6,665 bases of DNA. It comes from Bacilli bacterium (GTDB lineage Bacteria > Bacillota_I > Bacilli_A > ML615J-28 > CAG-698). The position numbers and the translations under genes were made by a program. The notes under the pieces were generated by a model. That model saw nothing but the letters and a program-made list of their open reading frames with translations. It made no database searches and was not told the origin of the DNA. Numbering within the stretch: the stretch's first letter is position 1; each line of letters starts with the position of its first letter. Below are positions 5,871 to 6,665 of this stretch, piece by piece. The stretch is from contig JAQUYJ010000052.1 in NCBI GenBank assembly GCA_028691905.1, forward strand, positions 1 through 6,665. Reading direction: 5' to 3'.

Positions 5871-6665
5871 TACTTTATATATATCAAAAATTGCTTCGTT
5901 GTTGTCTACTAGAACCGATTTTTGATGGGTATAGGTTACAAAAGATCCTTTTTGCCCCTTAACCTTTTTAACCCATTTGATTAAAGTGTAATCTACACTT
6001 CCTTCTCCTTTTGCTTTGGAAAAATGGGTAGCAAGTTGAGCGCAATGGACGATTGCTTCCTCTGTTAAAACTCCCCGAAAGACAACATGACTGCCCGGAT
6101 AATCTTTCACATGAAAGAAATAATCGGTAGGAAGCGCTAGTTTGTGCGTAATATATTCGTTTTGTACATTGTTTTTTCCGACAAATATCGTATTGTTTTC
6201 CTGGTCGCTAAAAGAAAGAATATTGGGTTTACCCTTTTGTATTTTCTTTTTTTGGAGGCCTGTTTCCTGAAGAATTTCTTTCATATCTTCTTTGGAAGCC
6301 ATCGCAGCCTGTTCTGCAAGAAGATTAATATAAGCTATATCCATTTTAGTCTGTTTGATTTGGATCTGTAAACTGTCAATGGTTCGTTTTGCTTTTTTAT
6401 ACTTGTGATAGATTGATTCCAGGTTGGAAGAAGGACTCATCTCAGGTTGTAAAGGAATCGTGATTTCTTTGTTGTTGTAAAAGTCCCATACGGTAATTTC
6501 TGTTTGGTACTTTTTTACCAGATGAATATTCGCTGCGAGAATATTTGCTGTTTGTTCATATTTTAAATTTTCATGGGCAAGCAACAATTCCCTTTCCTGT
6601 TTCAACTGTTTATTGGTTAATTTGATTCGCTCCTTTTGAATATGGTTTTGAAACTGTTTATGTTC
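5859..6665 (-). CDS. rqcH: Ribosome quality control protein RqcH (NFACT/FbpA family), C-terminal part
   Basis: RqcH, the bacterial relative of Rqc2/NEMF, binds stalled 50S subunits carrying peptidyl-tRNA and directs addition of C-terminal alanine tails that mark the chain for degradation. The minus-strand frame is open to the right edge, so the TTG at 6605 is internal. About 268 C-terminal residues are present; the N-terminal NFACT-N and helix-hairpin-helix domains are outside. The visible part begins in the first coiled coil (rich in K, Q, E), then ILAANIHLV and the middle domain with IPLQPEMSPSSNLESIYHKYKKAK, a second coiled coil, and the NFACT-R domain (about window residues 145-255). NFACT-R shows FVGKNNVQNE (161-170), FFHVKDYPGSHVV (183-195), VDYT (224-227) and a VTYTHQKSVLV stretch. 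Older annotation calls these fibronectin-binding proteins. The family assignment is firm; tailing activity depends on N-terminal residues not seen here. It converges on nth, sharing its terminator. Confidence 0.92.
   Translation of the reverse strand, partial: EHKQFQNHIQKERIKLTNKQLKQERELLLAHENLKYEQTANILAANIHLVKKYQTEITVWDFYNNKEITIPLQPEMSPSSNLESIYHKYKKAKRTIDSLQIQIKQTKMDIAYINLLAEQAAMASKEDMKEILQETGLQKKKIQKGKPNILSFSDQENNTIFVGKNNVQNEYITHKLALPTDYFFHVKDYPGSHVVFRGVLTEEAIVHCAQLATHFSKAKGEGSVDYTLIKWVKKVKGQKGSFVTYTHQKSVLVDNNEAIFDIYKVIKK

Noticed and set aside
6144..6371. Plus-strand frame opposite rqcH
   Set aside because: The predicted product is a phenylalanine-rich antisense shadow of lysine-rich RqcH coding sequence, with no independent support.
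6603..6605. TTG at 6605 as the start of the minus-strand gene
   Set aside because: The same frame continues without a stop to the right edge with coiled-coil-like sequence, as expected inside RqcH; the N-terminal domains lie beyond the window.

Overview
The window is a compact, low-GC stretch of housekeeping genes with no mobile element, CRISPR array, tRNA or rRNA that I can see. FakA (YloV type), DnaD, RqcH and a RecG-PlsX-RNase III run together point to a Bacillota bacterium. The proteins are clearly diverged from the Bacillus and Staphylococcus forms I know. The locus also lacks fapR, fabD, fabG and acpP, so a derived lineage such as an Erysipelotrichia-like group is possible. That placement is inference, not something the sequence proves.

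Layout. Bases 1-860 hold the 3' half of fakA, cut by the left edge of the window. A short intrinsic terminator (864-889) separates it from a tight same-strand run: recG (908-2929), plsX (2941-3942), rnc (3935-4624), dnaD (4624-5241) and nth (about 5225-5842). Gaps inside the run are 11 bp or less, and the last three junctions overlap by 8, 1 and about 17 nt. The run therefore looks like one operon with translational coupling. It ends at a perfect 16-bp palindrome with an 8-nt loop (5831-5870), which also serves as the end of the convergent rqcH gene (5859-6665, minus strand). The right edge of the window cuts the 5' part of rqcH.

How the genes fit together. FakA and PlsX both produce acyl-phosphate, FakA from free fatty acids and PlsX from acyl-ACP, and so feed phospholipid synthesis. 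RecG, DnaD and Nth serve replication-fork rescue, replication initiation and base excision repair. RNase III processes double-stranded RNA, and RqcH acts on stalled large ribosomal subunits. The arrangement resembles the B. subtilis yloA ... yloV-recG-fapR-plsX-(fab/acp)-rnc region with pieces removed and dnaD-nth joined on.

I do not find a previously undescribed system. What deserves a second look are departures from normally well-conserved motifs: the fourth iron-sulfur ligand of Nth, motif VI of RecG, the AGNTGA loop of PlsX and the terminal DnaD motif. The palindrome in which both convergent genes end is also worth noting. Nearly all of the window is coding; no gene-free stretch exceeds 47 bases.
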